From the NCBI GenBank assembly GCA_035763125.1, contig DASUBU010000225.1:1-28998 (forward strand): a stretch of DNA of 28,998 nucleotides, given 5' to 3'. This document shows, in pieces, positions 15,127-23,191 of the stretch; position 1 is the stretch's first letter; the number at the start of each line of letters is the position of its first letter. The notes under the pieces were generated by a model. It saw only the letters and a list, made by a program, of their open reading frames with translations. It did not search any database and had not been told where the DNA came from. Origin of the DNA: SMAG-U1939 sp035763125 (GTDB lineage Bacteria; Chloroflexota; Ktedonobacteria; Ktedonobacterales; JADMIN01). The position numbers were made by a program, and so were the translations under genes.

Positions 15127-15169
15127 CTCAGATGGGGCTCAGGCACGGGCGCGGTGTATGCGATATACT
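15127..15169 (+). promoter_or_regulatory. Partial phased operator with -10, facing the Fe-S carrier gene
   Basis: CTCAG occurs at 15127 and 15138. Extrapolating the 11-bp grid gives a degenerate box at 15149, and TATACT (15164-15169) then falls at the same distance as the -10 in the complete operators. It diverges from the terC operator with 40 bp between the two sets of perfect boxes. Confidence 0.5.
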
Positions 15170-15204
15170 GCTGATGGGCGGCTGCACCGACCGCGTGCCG
15201 GCCA

Positions 15205-15233
15205 TTGACCGCCCTGGACCGAGCGGATACAAT
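15205..15233 (+). promoter_or_regulatory. Sigma-70-type promoter for the A-type Fe-S carrier
   Basis: TTGACC (15205-15210) and TACAAT (15228-15233) are 17 nt apart, each one mismatch from consensus. It lies downstream of the partial CTCAG operator, so the gene may have a constitutive and a regulated promoter in tandem. Confidence 0.7.
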
Positions 15234-15344
15234 ACTGCACAGAGTGAAGTGTGCGGCCCGCCGCGCCGTGCGGCAGGTTGGGGAGCGCGCGCGGTATGCT
15301 GGCCGCGCGGCGGCAGCGGAGACACGAAGAGGAGCCGATTTCCG

Positions 15345-15731
15345 ATGATTGATAAGACAGAGACCCAGTTGGTAGCGATGACGCCAGCAGCGGCGGAGAA
15401 GGTGCGCGAGCTGCTCGTGCAGGAAGGCGACGAGACGCTTGGCCTGCGCATCTTCGTGGCGGGCGGTGGCTGCTCTGGTATGCAGTATGGCATGACGCTC
15501 GACGAGCTCCAGGAGGGCGACGTCGTGATGGAGCTGGAGGGCATCAAGCTCTTCGTGGACGAGATGAGCGCGGGCTACATCGCTGGCAGCGAGGTTGACT
15601 ACGTTGACAGCCTGATGGGCGCTGGCTTCACGGTCAACAACCCCAACGCCGTCTCGACCTGCGGCTGCGGCCACAGCTTCAAGACCGCCGATGGCGCCGG
15701 CCAGGCGCGCTCCTGCGGCTGCGGCCACTAG
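15345..15731 (+). CDS. A-type iron-sulfur cluster carrier (IscA/ErpA/HesB family)
   Basis: A-type carriers hold Fe-S clusters and pass them to target proteins. The 128-residue protein has the three conserved ligands Cys43 (GGGCSGMQYG), Cys106 and Cys108 (STCGCGHSF). Unusually, the chain continues and ends with a second CGCGH (Cys124 and Cys126). The ATG at 15345 has GAGGAG about 10 nt upstream; the longer frame from 15114 includes promoter sequence and is not protein-like. A small hypothetical gene starts 27 bp after it and is likely co-transcribed. Confidence 0.92.
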   Translation: MIDKTETQLVAMTPAAAEKVRELLVQEGDETLGLRIFVAGGGCSGMQYGMTLDELQEGDVVMELEGIKLFVDEMSAGYIAGSEVDYVDSLMGAGFTVNNPNAVSTCGCGHSFKTADGAGQARSCGCGH

Positions 15732-15758
15732 CCGCGGCGGGACCGCCGGAGGCCCCAG

Positions 15759-16082
15759 ATGGCCCTCGATGATGGCCGAGATGGCCTGCTGCCGCTCGGC
15801 GATGTCCGCGGCGGCGATGCGGCCGCCTATCGCGACGGCTACGCGCGGGTGATGCGCGAGATCGGCTGGGCGCGCGCCCACGGTTTCGTGCCGACCGAGC
15901 GCGAGCTTGTCCTTGCCCTCAACCACGCCGGCCGTGTCTACGCGACGGTCCGCGGTGGCAAGTTCGTCGGCGGGCAACATCCAGAGTGGGTGCACGGCCG
16001 TATGGATGCCCTGCGCGCGCTGCTGCGCAACGGCATTGGCGCGCTGCCCGGCGCCGGTAGCGCGGATCGCGACACGAACTAG
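15759..16082 (+). CDS. Hypothetical protein downstream of the Fe-S carrier
   Basis: This 107-residue soluble protein was not recognised. It is acidic at the N-terminus (MALDDGRDG), with a central helical part (AAYRDGYARVMREIGWARAHG, then PTERELVLALNHAG) and a C-terminal RMDALRALLRNGIG. No signal peptide, membrane helix or metal motif is visible. The ATG at 15759 has GGAGG 7 nt upstream, and the gene probably shares the transcript of the A-type carrier. Confidence 0.65.
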   Translation: MALDDGRDGLLPLGDVRGGDAAAYRDGYARVMREIGWARAHGFVPTERELVLALNHAGRVYATVRGGKFVGGQHPEWVHGRMDALRALLRNGIGALPGAGSADRDTN

Positions 16083-16119
16083 CCGCGCGCACCGGACGGC
16101 CGCGGATACCACGCGCACG

Positions 16120-16152
16120 AATCGGGGTAGGCAAGCTCAGCCTGCCCCGATT
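16120..16152. terminator. Bidirectional stem-loop between convergent genes
   Basis: AATCGGGGTAGGC (16120-16132) pairs with GCCTGCCCCGATT (16140-16152) over 13 bp with one wobble and a 7-nt loop. It sits between the Fe-S carrier operon and the convergent beta-propeller gene. T-runs are weak on both sides. The short TTATCC repeats just after it (about 16168-16185) are simple sequence. Confidence 0.65.
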
Positions 16153-16179
16153 GTCGCACCCCTATCGTTATCCTTATCC

Positions 16180-17595
16180 TTACCCCTGTGCCGGTCCTTG
16201 CAGGGCCACACCCCACACTGTCACCGTTGCGGCTTGCTGGTCCGTCAGCAGCAGCAAGCTGCCGTCGCCGCTCCAGGTGAGCCACTGTGGCATGCTGGGA
16301 TAGTCACCCACGTTCTCGCCGTTGGTAGCTGCCGCGCAGGCGTGTTCCCCCGCAACGAGTGGAATCGGCGCCGTGCCGGCCGGCATGCCGGTATCCGTCC
16401 GGCGCAGCTGAAGCGATTGGCTGCCGGCACTCGTCCCGTGTCCTGTGCCGCAGACGCTGCTCGCCAGAAGCGTGCCCTGCGGATTCCACGCCACCAGCGC
16501 CCAATCGCTCGTGCCGGTCTCACCCTGCACGGCGCGCAGAGCGGCGTCGCGCGCGGGCACCTGGGGGAGCGTGGCCGGCGCGGGCAGCAGCGGTCCGCCT
16601 GGAGCTATGTCGCTGCCAGCTGGTGCGATCGCCGCTGGCAGTGGCAGCGCGAGCCCGGAGACCATCAGCGTCGCCGTGGTGCCGTGTGGCGACCAGGCGG
16701 GGAAGATGGTCAGCAGGGCATCCTGATTGGGTTGCAGCGCGGGGACGGAGCGATTGGCCTGCGGGCCGAGCAGCACGCCAGCCTGCCAGACGGTGTAGGT
16801 CGAGTCGCCGTCAGGATTGCCCGCCGGGTAACGCGCGCCCGCGGTGAGGGGTAGTGATGTGGTCGCCCCGCTCAGTGGCAGCAGCGGCTCCGGCAGCCCG
16901 TGTGGTCCCCAGGCGTAGGCCAGCGCGTGGCCAGAGGTGAATGGCGGCGAGACGCTGCTGGTATCCAGATTCCAGACCGGCAGGCCGGCGTAGCTGCTGG
17001 TGGAGGCGGCAAAGAAGCCCGCGTCGCCAGGGATGATGGTCGCGTGGCTGGCTGTGTCGCGCGGGTGGACGATCAGCAGGCCGGAGGCGAGCAGATCGTC
17101 GGGCAGCAGGCCATGGGCGGAGTCGAAGGCGGCGTAAGCCAGCGCGAAGCGGCTGCCGTCGGGCGACCAGCCCAGCGCGTAGTAGCGCACCGCGCGTGTC
17201 GTTTGATTTGAGGCGTGCGCGCCGTCGTCCACGCCAATCAGCGCATCGAGCCGGTAGACATGCACCGGATACCCGGTGGTGCGGTCGTAGAGCGCGAGCA
17301 GATGCGGCACGAGTCCTGTGGCAGAGTCGGTGTCGGCGCACGGTTGCCGTGCTCCGACCACGGCGATCTGGGAGCCGTCGGGCGAGACGAAGGCCTGGGT
17401 AGGGCAGTAGATGCCGGTGATCTTGGTATTGATCGTCAGCGGTGTGCCCAGGAGGCTCGGTTGAGCCGCTGGCGCGGGGCGGTCGGCATGCGTGATGGCC
17501 GCCACCGTCGCGATCACAGCCGCAATCAGCGCGGTGGTCACCAGCAGAGCGCTAAACCGCGCCAGCAGGCGCCGAGGCCTTTCCTCGGTTTCCAT
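16180..17595 (-). CDS. Membrane-anchored beta-propeller-like protein
   Basis: The 471-residue product has a short basic cytoplasmic N-terminus (METEERPRRLLARF), one membrane anchor (about 13-35), and a long exported domain. Motifs resembling WD40/TolB blades recur there: AFVSPDGSQIAVVG, LGWSPDGSRFALAY, FPAWSPHGTTATLMV, VAWNPQGTLLASSV and LTWSGDGSLLLLTD. Such proteins are common and mostly uncharacterised in Chloroflexota. The frame is open to 17703, but the ATG at 17593-17595 has GGGAGGAG about 9 nt upstream and puts the anchor at the N-terminus. It is divergent from the CpXC gene. Function unknown. Confidence 0.78.
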   Translation of the reverse strand: METEERPRRLLARFSALLVTTALIAAVIATVAAITHADRPAPAAQPSLLGTPLTINTKITGIYCPTQAFVSPDGSQIAVVGARQPCADTDSATGLVPHLLALYDRTTGYPVHVYRLDALIGVDDGAHASNQTTRAVRYYALGWSPDGSRFALAYAAFDSAHGLLPDDLLASGLLIVHPRDTASHATIIPGDAGFFAASTSSYAGLPVWNLDTSSVSPPFTSGHALAYAWGPHGLPEPLLPLSGATTSLPLTAGARYPAGNPDGDSTYTVWQAGVLLGPQANRSVPALQPNQDALLTIFPAWSPHGTTATLMVSGLALPLPAAIAPAGSDIAPGGPLLPAPATLPQVPARDAALRAVQGETGTSDWALVAWNPQGTLLASSVCGTGHGTSAGSQSLQLRRTDTGMPAGTAPIPLVAGEHACAAATNGENVGDYPSMPQWLTWSGDGSLLLLTDQQAATVTVWGVALQGPAQG

Positions 17596-17910
17596 CGCGC
17601 TTCGCTCCTCCCGGCGCTTCGTCGCCACGTACGGCCCCCGCCACCCGGTCTTTAGAAGTACGCCAATTTCGGAGCATCGCTCACAGTCTGCCATAGTATG
17701 CACAGCCTACAGCGAGCGGCCCAGCGGCGCAAGGGGCAATGCACATCGGATGCCGCCGGTTAGCCGCCGTGTGCTACACTACCTATGCTTACAGCAGTTC
17801 CGCCGCGGTTCTGCGGCCCGCGAGACGAGTCCGCTCTTGGCAGACACGCCGCTCTCCGGTCCCAGGTTACACTCAGGCGCCAGTTGGGAAAGATGGGGGG
17901 AGAGAGTCGC
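17596..17910. other. Divergent intergenic region before the CpXC gene
   Basis: These 315 bp must hold promoters for both neighbours. No hexamer pair stands out. CCCAG (17861) and CTCAG (17872) are 11 bp apart but are not followed by a suitable -10. Confidence 0.4.
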
Positions 17911-18597
17911 ATGCCGGTCCGCTCAGAAGACGTGACGCTGACCTGCCCGTGCGGCGAGCGCTTCACGGCCACGGTCTACCATGCCGTCAACGTCACGCTG
18001 GAGCCGCGCCTGCTCTACCGCCTGCTCGCCGGTCAGCTCAACGTCGCCACGTGTCCCAATTGCGGGCGCCAGGCCGAGACAGTGCAGCCGTTCGTCTATC
18101 ACGACATGCGCCGCGGCCTCTTTGCCTACGTTCACCCGCGCTCCGACGTGCCCCAGGAGGACCGCGAGGAGCTGCTCAAACACCTGCGCCGCGTCTACGT
18201 GCGTGCCGTCGAGGAGTCCGACCGCCTCACCCGCAAGAAGGCCCCGTCGCGTGAGATGCCGCGTCCGCGTGTGCGCCGGCGCGAGCCGGCCGACGATCTG
18301 GAGGCGGCGCTAGAGCCGCACGCCCCGCCGATGCAGGTGATCTTCGGCATCAGCGAGCTGGCGGCGCTCGTCGAATCGCTGCTGGAGCCGGAGGAGCGGC
18401 TGGCGAAGGTCGCCCTGACGGCGCGCGGGGTCGGCGATGGCGAGCGCGAGCGGCTGCGGCGGATCGCCGAGCGGATGGCGGAGCAGATGGACTGCGACAC
18501 CAGCGTCGAGGACGCCGGCGGCGAGTACATGATCTGGATCTACGGCCCGCGTGCTCGCGTCAGCACGATCGCCCAGGCCCTCAATCAAGGTGTCTGA
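17911..18597 (+). CDS. CpXC-domain zinc protein
   Basis: The N-terminal half matches the CpXC domain: TCPCGERF near residue 11, TVYHAVNV, then ATCPNCGRQ near 48, where the two CxC/CxxC pairs probably bind zinc, and FVYHDMRRGLFAYVHPR. A basic linker (about residues 105-135) leads to a C-terminal domain of unknown type (VIFGISELAALVESLLEPEE, then EYMIWIYGPRARV). The ATG at 17911 has GGGGAG 8-10 nt upstream; an in-frame ATG at 17893 has poorer spacing. The role of CpXC proteins is not established. Confidence 0.8.
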   Translation: MPVRSEDVTLTCPCGERFTATVYHAVNVTLEPRLLYRLLAGQLNVATCPNCGRQAETVQPFVYHDMRRGLFAYVHPRSDVPQEDREELLKHLRRVYVRAVEESDRLTRKKAPSREMPRPRVRRREPADDLEAALEPHAPPMQVIFGISELAALVESLLEPEERLAKVALTARGVGDGERERLRRIAERMAEQMDCDTSVEDAGGEYMIWIYGPRARVSTIAQALNQGV

Positions 18598-18710
18598 CCC
18601 GCGCCCGACGCACCCCATTCTCGTAGGGGCGTCCGGTGAACGCTCTCCGGCCGTCCAGACACCCACATAGTCTCTTGGCGTTCTCCCAATGAAGTGAGGC
18701 GACATCTCCC

Positions 18711-19967
18711 ATGGACTTTGCGACCCGCGCGATCCACGCCGGCCAGCCGGCTGACCCCACCACCGGCGCCACGATCACCCCGATCTATCAGACCTCGACC
18801 TATACCCAGGCTGGCCTCGGCGACCACCTGGGCTACGAGTACTCACGCACCGGCAACCCCACCCGCGCCGCCTTGGAGACGGCGCTTGCCTCGCTGGAAA
18901 GCGCGCGCTTCGGCCTGGCCTTCGGCAGCGGGATGGCGGCCACCAGTGCGGTGCTCAGCACGCTGCGCCCCGGCGACCACGTGATCGCCGGCGATGACCT
19001 CTACGGCGGCACCTACCGCATCTTCGAGAAGGTGCTGCGGCCGATAGGTGTCGCATTCGAGTACGTCCCGGCGCGCGAGATCGGCGCCTATGCCGCCGCC
19101 ATCCGCCCCCAAACGCGCATGATCTGGGCGGAGACGCCGACCAATCCGCTGCTCTCGCTGGTAGATATCGCCGCACTGGCCGAGCTGACACGCGCACGCG
19201 GCATCACGCTGGTGGTGGATAACACCTTCGCCTCGCCCTATCTGCAGCGTCCGCTGGAGCTAGGCGCCGACGTCGTGGTCCACAGCACGACGAAGTATCT
19301 CAACGGGCATAGCGATGTGGTTGGCGGCGCGGTGCTGACCTCGAACGAGGATCTGTACGCGGCTTACAAGTTCTATCAGAATGCCGCCGGTGGCGTACCT
19401 TCGCCCTTCGACTCGTGGCTGGTGCTGCGCGGCATCAAGACGCTCGCCGTGCGTATGCGCCAGCACTGCGCCAACGCGGCGGCGGTCGCGCGCTTCTTGG
19501 ACGGGCATCCGCTGGTCGAGCGCGTCTACTATCCGGGGCTGGCATCGCATCCCGACCACGCGCTGGCCAAGCGCCAGATGAGCGACTTCGGCGGCATGGT
19601 CTCGTTCGCCTTCAGGGGCACGCGCGAGGATGTGGACATCTTCGTCCGCCATCTCAAAGTCTTCGCGCTGGCCGAGAGCCTGGGCGGTGTGGAATCGCTC
19701 TGCTGCCATCCCGCCAGCATGACCCACGGCTCGATCCCGGCTGAGGAGCGCGAGCGGCGCGGCGTCACCGAGACGCTGCTGCGCCTCTCGGTGGGCATCG
19801 AGGGCGCTGACGACCTAATTGCCGATCTGGACCAGGCGCTGGCGGCCGTCGCCGAGCATCATGCCGCCGCCGCTACAGCCACCGCGGGCGAGGGCACGCA
19901 AGGTGCCAACGGTCGCGGCAAGCGTGGGGCAAAGAGCCATGCTGCACCTTCGGCCGTACGCGGGTGA
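18711..19967 (+). CDS. Cystathionine gamma-synthase / gamma-lyase (PLP enzyme)
   Basis: This is a fold-type I PLP enzyme of transsulfuration. Visible are TRAIHAGQ at the N-terminus, YEYSRTGNPTR (43-52), FGSGMAATSA, the cofactor Asp in VVDNTFASPY (Asp170), the PLP Lys195 in STTKYLNGH, and SLGGVESL with HPASMTH near the C-terminus. Synthase and lyase activities cannot be told apart from sequence. The normal fold ends about residue 382. A further 36 residues (HHAAAATATAGEG..., Lys/Arg/Ala-rich) form a tail that partly overlaps the next gene. The ribosome binding site (GTGAGG) is somewhat distant from the ATG at 18711. Confidence 0.92.
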   Translation: MDFATRAIHAGQPADPTTGATITPIYQTSTYTQAGLGDHLGYEYSRTGNPTRAALETALASLESARFGLAFGSGMAATSAVLSTLRPGDHVIAGDDLYGGTYRIFEKVLRPIGVAFEYVPAREIGAYAAAIRPQTRMIWAETPTNPLLSLVDIAALAELTRARGITLVVDNTFASPYLQRPLELGADVVVHSTTKYLNGHSDVVGGAVLTSNEDLYAAYKFYQNAAGGVPSPFDSWLVLRGIKTLAVRMRQHCANAAAVARFLDGHPLVERVYYPGLASHPDHALAKRQMSDFGGMVSFAFRGTREDVDIFVRHLKVFALAESLGGVESLCCHPASMTHGSIPAEERERRGVTETLLRLSVGIEGADDLIADLDQALAAVAEHHAAAATATAGEGTQGANGRGKRGAKSHAAPSAVRG

Positions 19968-20841
19968 GGCGGATCTGCCAGCCATTTGGGATCTCTTGCT
20001 GCGCTGCCAGGCCGCAGGGCATGTGGACATGGACGTCTACTCCACCAAACTGCGCATCTATCTGCATGATCCCACCTTCGACACCACGCGCCTGACGGTT
20101 CTGGTCGAAGACGAAGCAGGCGCGCTGGTGGCCTTTGCCACTCTCTGGCGCGGGACGTTTCTCATGTTGCTCGTTCACCCCAACCGGCGCGGCCAGCTTG
20201 AACGGCAGCTCTTCGCCTGGGCTGAACAAGCCGCGACGGCTATTGCGAGCAGCCGCTTCTGGGCGCCGTGCCGCGACGACGACCCCCTCGGCTGCGCGCT
20301 CCACGAGCGCGGCGGCTTCGTGCTCGAAGACGAGGAGCTGCGCCTGGGCCGCGCGCTGGATGAGCCGATGGCCGAGCCGGAGGTGCCGGCAGGATTCACC
20401 ATACGGCCGTTGGCCGGCGCGCGCGAAGTGCAGGCCTGGAATGACCTCTACCGGAAGGCCTTCGGGCCGTCGCATGCCACGCTGCTCAGCCGGCACGAGG
20501 CGGTCATGGGCGACACCGATTACGATCCGGCGCTGGACCTGGTCGCGGTGGACGCCGAGGGCCATCTAGCGGCGATGTGCTACTGCGCCATTCCCTCGGT
20601 CGAGGTTGCGTCGGCGGCCCGCAAGGAAGGTCGCACCGAGCCGATCGCGGTGAGCGCGCGGTATCGCGGTCGAGGACTCGGCCGGGCGATCGTGCTGCGC
20701 GCCCTCCATCTGCTGCGCGAGCGTGGCATGGAGCGCGCCGTGCTTACCACCGAGGTCGGCAACCATATCGCGCATCACCTGTACGCCTCCCTCGGCTATC
20801 GCCTGCTCTATACCGCACGCTGGTACGCGCGCCATCTCTGA
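19939..20841 (+). CDS. Double-GNAT acetyltransferase
   Basis: This 300-residue protein starts MLHLRPYAGEADLPAIWDLL. The first half looks like a degenerate GNAT domain (LMLLVHPNRRGQLERQLFAW). The second half is a complete one, with an acetyl-CoA loop SARYRGRGLGRAIV and NHIAHHLYASLGYRLLYTARWY at the end. The ATG at 19939 lies inside the tail of the upstream PLP enzyme (29-bp overlap), indicating coupling. The substrate is unknown; linkage to a transsulfuration enzyme could hint at a thiol or amino-acid substrate, which is speculation. Confidence 0.8.
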   Translation: MLHLRPYAGEADLPAIWDLLLRCQAAGHVDMDVYSTKLRIYLHDPTFDTTRLTVLVEDEAGALVAFATLWRGTFLMLLVHPNRRGQLERQLFAWAEQAATAIASSRFWAPCRDDDPLGCALHERGGFVLEDEELRLGRALDEPMAEPEVPAGFTIRPLAGAREVQAWNDLYRKAFGPSHATLLSRHEAVMGDTDYDPALDLVAVDAEGHLAAMCYCAIPSVEVASAARKEGRTEPIAVSARYRGRGLGRAIVLRALHLLRERGMERAVLTTEVGNHIAHHLYASLGYRLLYTARWYARHL

Positions 20842-20979
20842 GGAGCAAGGGATGGGGGACGAAGTGTGCAATCGGCGTGCTTCGTGCTCGGCCCGCACCG
20901 CGCTGCTCACACCAGTCCAGGTGAATCCGCATGGGGAGCGGCGAACGTGCTTCGCTCGTCGGAGAGGAGGCGAGACGAC

Positions 20980-21810
20980 ATGACCACCAGCACGACACTG
21001 AAACGGTCGCCGCTCGCCTTCTTCGCTCTGGCGTTTGCGCTGGCGGTGCCGTTTTGGGTGCTAGGGGCGCTGGCGAAACCCTTGCCCCCGCCGATCAATC
21101 TATCTCTGAGCTCGTTGCAGGTCGTCAGCCCGCTCATCGCGGCGCTCATCCTCATCTATCGCGAGGAGCACGGCGAGGGCGTCAAACGGCTCTTGCGGCG
21201 TATTGTCGCTCCTATGAGTGTCAGGCCGAGGATCTGGTATCTGCCCGTCATCTTCTTGCTGCCGCTGATCTATGCGCTGTCGTACGTCGTCATGTTGCGT
21301 ATGGGGCGGTCGCTCCCCGCGCCAGACATTCCCTGGCTGCTGATCCCGGTCCTGCTCGGAGTGTTCTTTCTTCTGGCGGCCTGCGAAGAGGTAGGCTGGA
21401 CGGGATACGCCACCGATCCTCTGCAAGAGCGGTGGGGCGCATTCAGCACCGCGATACTGCTGGGTCTGGTCTGGGCAGTCTGGCATGTCGTCCCGGCGCT
21501 GCAAGCCCGCCATGCGTGGGCATTCATCGTGGCGCAGCACTTCGTCTATTCCGTTGGATTGCGCGTGCTCATCGTGTGGCTCTATAACAGCACCGGAAAG
21601 AGCCTGTTTGCGGCAATCCTCTTTCACGCCATGGATAACGTCAGCTACGCGCTCTTTCCGACCAATGGCTCCGCGTATGACCCAGCCGTGACCGGAGCGA
21701 TTACGGCGCTGATCGCCGCGCTCGTCGCGTTCTTGTGGGGCCCAAAGACGTTAGCGCGCTATCGGTGGTCCGGGAGGACTGCTGTGCCGTCGGAAACGAG
21801 AGGACGCTAG
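20980..21810 (+). CDS. CPBP-family intramembrane metalloprotease
   Basis: This 276-residue membrane protein has about seven to eight helices and the CPBP (Rce1/Abi) motifs: EEVGWTGY (Glu-Glu), WAVWHVVP (His), and LFHAMDN (His...Asn). These form the metal site of prenyl-protease-like enzymes; many bacterial members act in bacteriocin immunity or have unknown roles. The usual Arg in EExGWRG is Thr here. The ATG at 20980 has GAGGAGG about 10 nt upstream; the longer frame from 20866 adds an unlikely N-terminus. It follows the GNAT gene by 138 bp on the same strand. Confidence 0.83.
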   Translation: MTTSTTLKRSPLAFFALAFALAVPFWVLGALAKPLPPPINLSLSSLQVVSPLIAALILIYREEHGEGVKRLLRRIVAPMSVRPRIWYLPVIFLLPLIYALSYVVMLRMGRSLPAPDIPWLLIPVLLGVFFLLAACEEVGWTGYATDPLQERWGAFSTAILLGLVWAVWHVVPALQARHAWAFIVAQHFVYSVGLRVLIVWLYNSTGKSLFAAILFHAMDNVSYALFPTNGSAYDPAVTGAITALIAALVAFLWGPKTLARYRWSGRTAVPSETRGR

Positions 21811-21962
21811 CTTCCGTGTTGCGCCGTGTGCTCGGCGGGTACCTCCAGCCTTGTCGGCTTGGACGATGTGATATCACCATGGGGCAGGCGGCCCCATCCC
21901 GCTTGGTGCCGCGGAGGTCGGCGGCACTATCGTGACAGGCGGGGTCTCTTCTTGGACGATGT

Positions 21963-21991
21963 TTGACCCACCCGGCGCGGTTTGGTAATAT
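21963..21991 (+). promoter_or_regulatory. Promoter for the hypothetical membrane gene
   Basis: TTGACC (21963-21968) and TAATAT (21986-21991) are exactly 17 nt apart. The predicted start of transcription is about 70 nt before the ATG at 22067. The rest of the gap 21811-22066 shows nothing recognisable. Confidence 0.6.
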
Positions 21992-22066
21992 GAGGCCGAG
22001 CGCCGGCGCGCACGGGACAAGCGGCGAGCGCGGACGATAGTCCCCCCGGGAGGCAGCGCGAGCAGT

Positions 22067-22528
22067 ATGCAACATCTTGTCCAGTGGTTCTTCACCAATC
22101 CGCAGGATGCCACCGGGAATCCGGACCATCCCGAGGTCTTCCACTTCTATCTGCAGTGGGGCATCTTCTGCGCGGCGATCCTGGTCGTCTGGTTCTACTA
22201 TTGGGTCGAAGGGCGAAAGCGCTTCTTCAGCTCGCACGCCATCCACCGCAATATCCTCGACCGCATGACAAATCAGCTCGTCGTGCTGGCGTTGGTCGGA
22301 CCCATCATCATGTTCTTCCGCTACGCCGCCGACGCCTCGCTGCTGGCCGACCGCTTCTGGCGCTATCTCTGGCTGGGCTGGCTGGCGGCTCTGGTGATCT
22401 ACTGGGCGGTCTACTTCGTCCGCACCTATCCCGATCAGATCAAGCAGTACCGCGCCTACCGCACCAACCAGCGCTACGTCAACCAGCCGAAGAGCAAGCG
22501 CCCCAAGAGCGTTGCCGGGGCGCGCTAG
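22067..22528 (+). CDS. Hypothetical membrane protein
   Basis: The 153-residue protein is unrecognised. Membrane helices are about 31-46 (WGIFCAAILVVWFYYW), 70-85 (LVVLALVGPIIMFF) and 99-117 (YLWLGWLAALVIYWAVYFV). An aromatic-rich N-terminus and a basic, Tyr-rich tail (YPDQIKQYRAYRTNQRY, ending in Lys/Arg) suggest a cytoplasmic C-terminus. It is preceded by its own good promoter. GGGAGG lies 13 nt before the ATG, farther than usual. It converges with tetR (18 bp between). Confidence 0.72.
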   Translation: MQHLVQWFFTNPQDATGNPDHPEVFHFYLQWGIFCAAILVVWFYYWVEGRKRFFSSHAIHRNILDRMTNQLVVLALVGPIIMFFRYAADASLLADRFWRYLWLGWLAALVIYWAVYFVRTYPDQIKQYRAYRTNQRYVNQPKSKRPKSVAGAR

Positions 22529-22546
22529 CGCGGCAGTCAGGGCCGA

Positions 22547-23185
22547 TCATTCCGCCATGCTGGCGGTGTAGAAGCGGCGCGCGGCGAGCAGCAGGCGATC
22601 GCTCAGCGCGGGATCGTCCACGGCGCGCGCGAGCGCGACTGCGCCGACCATGCCGGCCGTGAGGACGAGCGCGGTATCGCGGCGTGCCTCCTCCGTCTCG
22701 CCGGAGATATAGGTGGCTAGGCCAGTGGCGAACTCTTCCAGTCCGTCGGTGAAGGCGCGGCGCACCTCGGCCGGCTCGCGGGCCATCTCGCCGGCCAGGG
22801 CGGGCATTGCGCAGCTCTCGGCCAGGTTATCGCGGTGCTGGCGGCTGACGTAGCGGCGGATAATCTCGCGCAGCGGCGCTTCGGGGCTGGCCTCGGCGGC
22901 CGCGGCGAGGAACTCGCGCCGGGACTCGGCCAATCCCTCCCGCGCGACCTCCGCGAGCAGGGCGGCCTTGCTGGCGAAGTGGGCGTAGAAGCCGCCGTGG
23001 GTGAGGTCGGCGGCCTGCATCATCTGGGCGATGCCCACGCCCTCGACGCCGCGCTCGCGGATGGCACGCGCGGCGACGGCGAGGATGCGCGCGTGGGTGC
23101 GCGCCTTGTGCGCGCTGCGGGCCGTGCGGGCCGCGGGGGTTGTGCGCGGCTGATGGCGCGTGCCAGGGGACGTCGAGCGCTGCAT
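22547..23185 (-). CDS. TetR/AcrR-family transcriptional repressor
   Basis: This 212-residue regulator has a basic Ala/Thr-rich N-terminal arm (residues 1-30) and a TetR helix-turn-helix (about 31-76: ILAVAARAIRERGVEGVGIAQMM, then LTHGGFYAHFASKAAL). The C-terminal ligand-binding domain resembles the AcrR type (CAMPALAGEMAREP). The ATG at 23183-23185 is 6 bp after the stop of the GNAT gene, with AAAGG upstream, so the two form one operon. A perfect 18-bp palindrome next to the operon promoter is its likely operator. Confidence 0.9.
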   Translation of the reverse strand: MQRSTSPGTRHQPRTTPAARTARSAHKARTHARILAVAARAIRERGVEGVGIAQMMQAADLTHGGFYAHFASKAALLAEVAREGLAESRREFLAAAAEASPEAPLREIIRRYVSRQHRDNLAESCAMPALAGEMAREPAEVRRAFTDGLEEFATGLATYISGETEEARRDTALVLTAGMVGAVALARAVDDPALSDRLLLAARRFYTASMAE

Positions 23186-23191
23186 AGGGGG

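Noticed and set aside
14985..16118. Long minus-strand open frame opposite the Fe-S carrier
   Set aside because: It covers the operators and the conserved carrier gene in antisense, has no ribosome binding site and no family motif.
17861..17876. CCCAG and CTCAG 11 bp apart before the CpXC gene
   Set aside because: Only one exact box and no hexamer at the expected place; likely chance.
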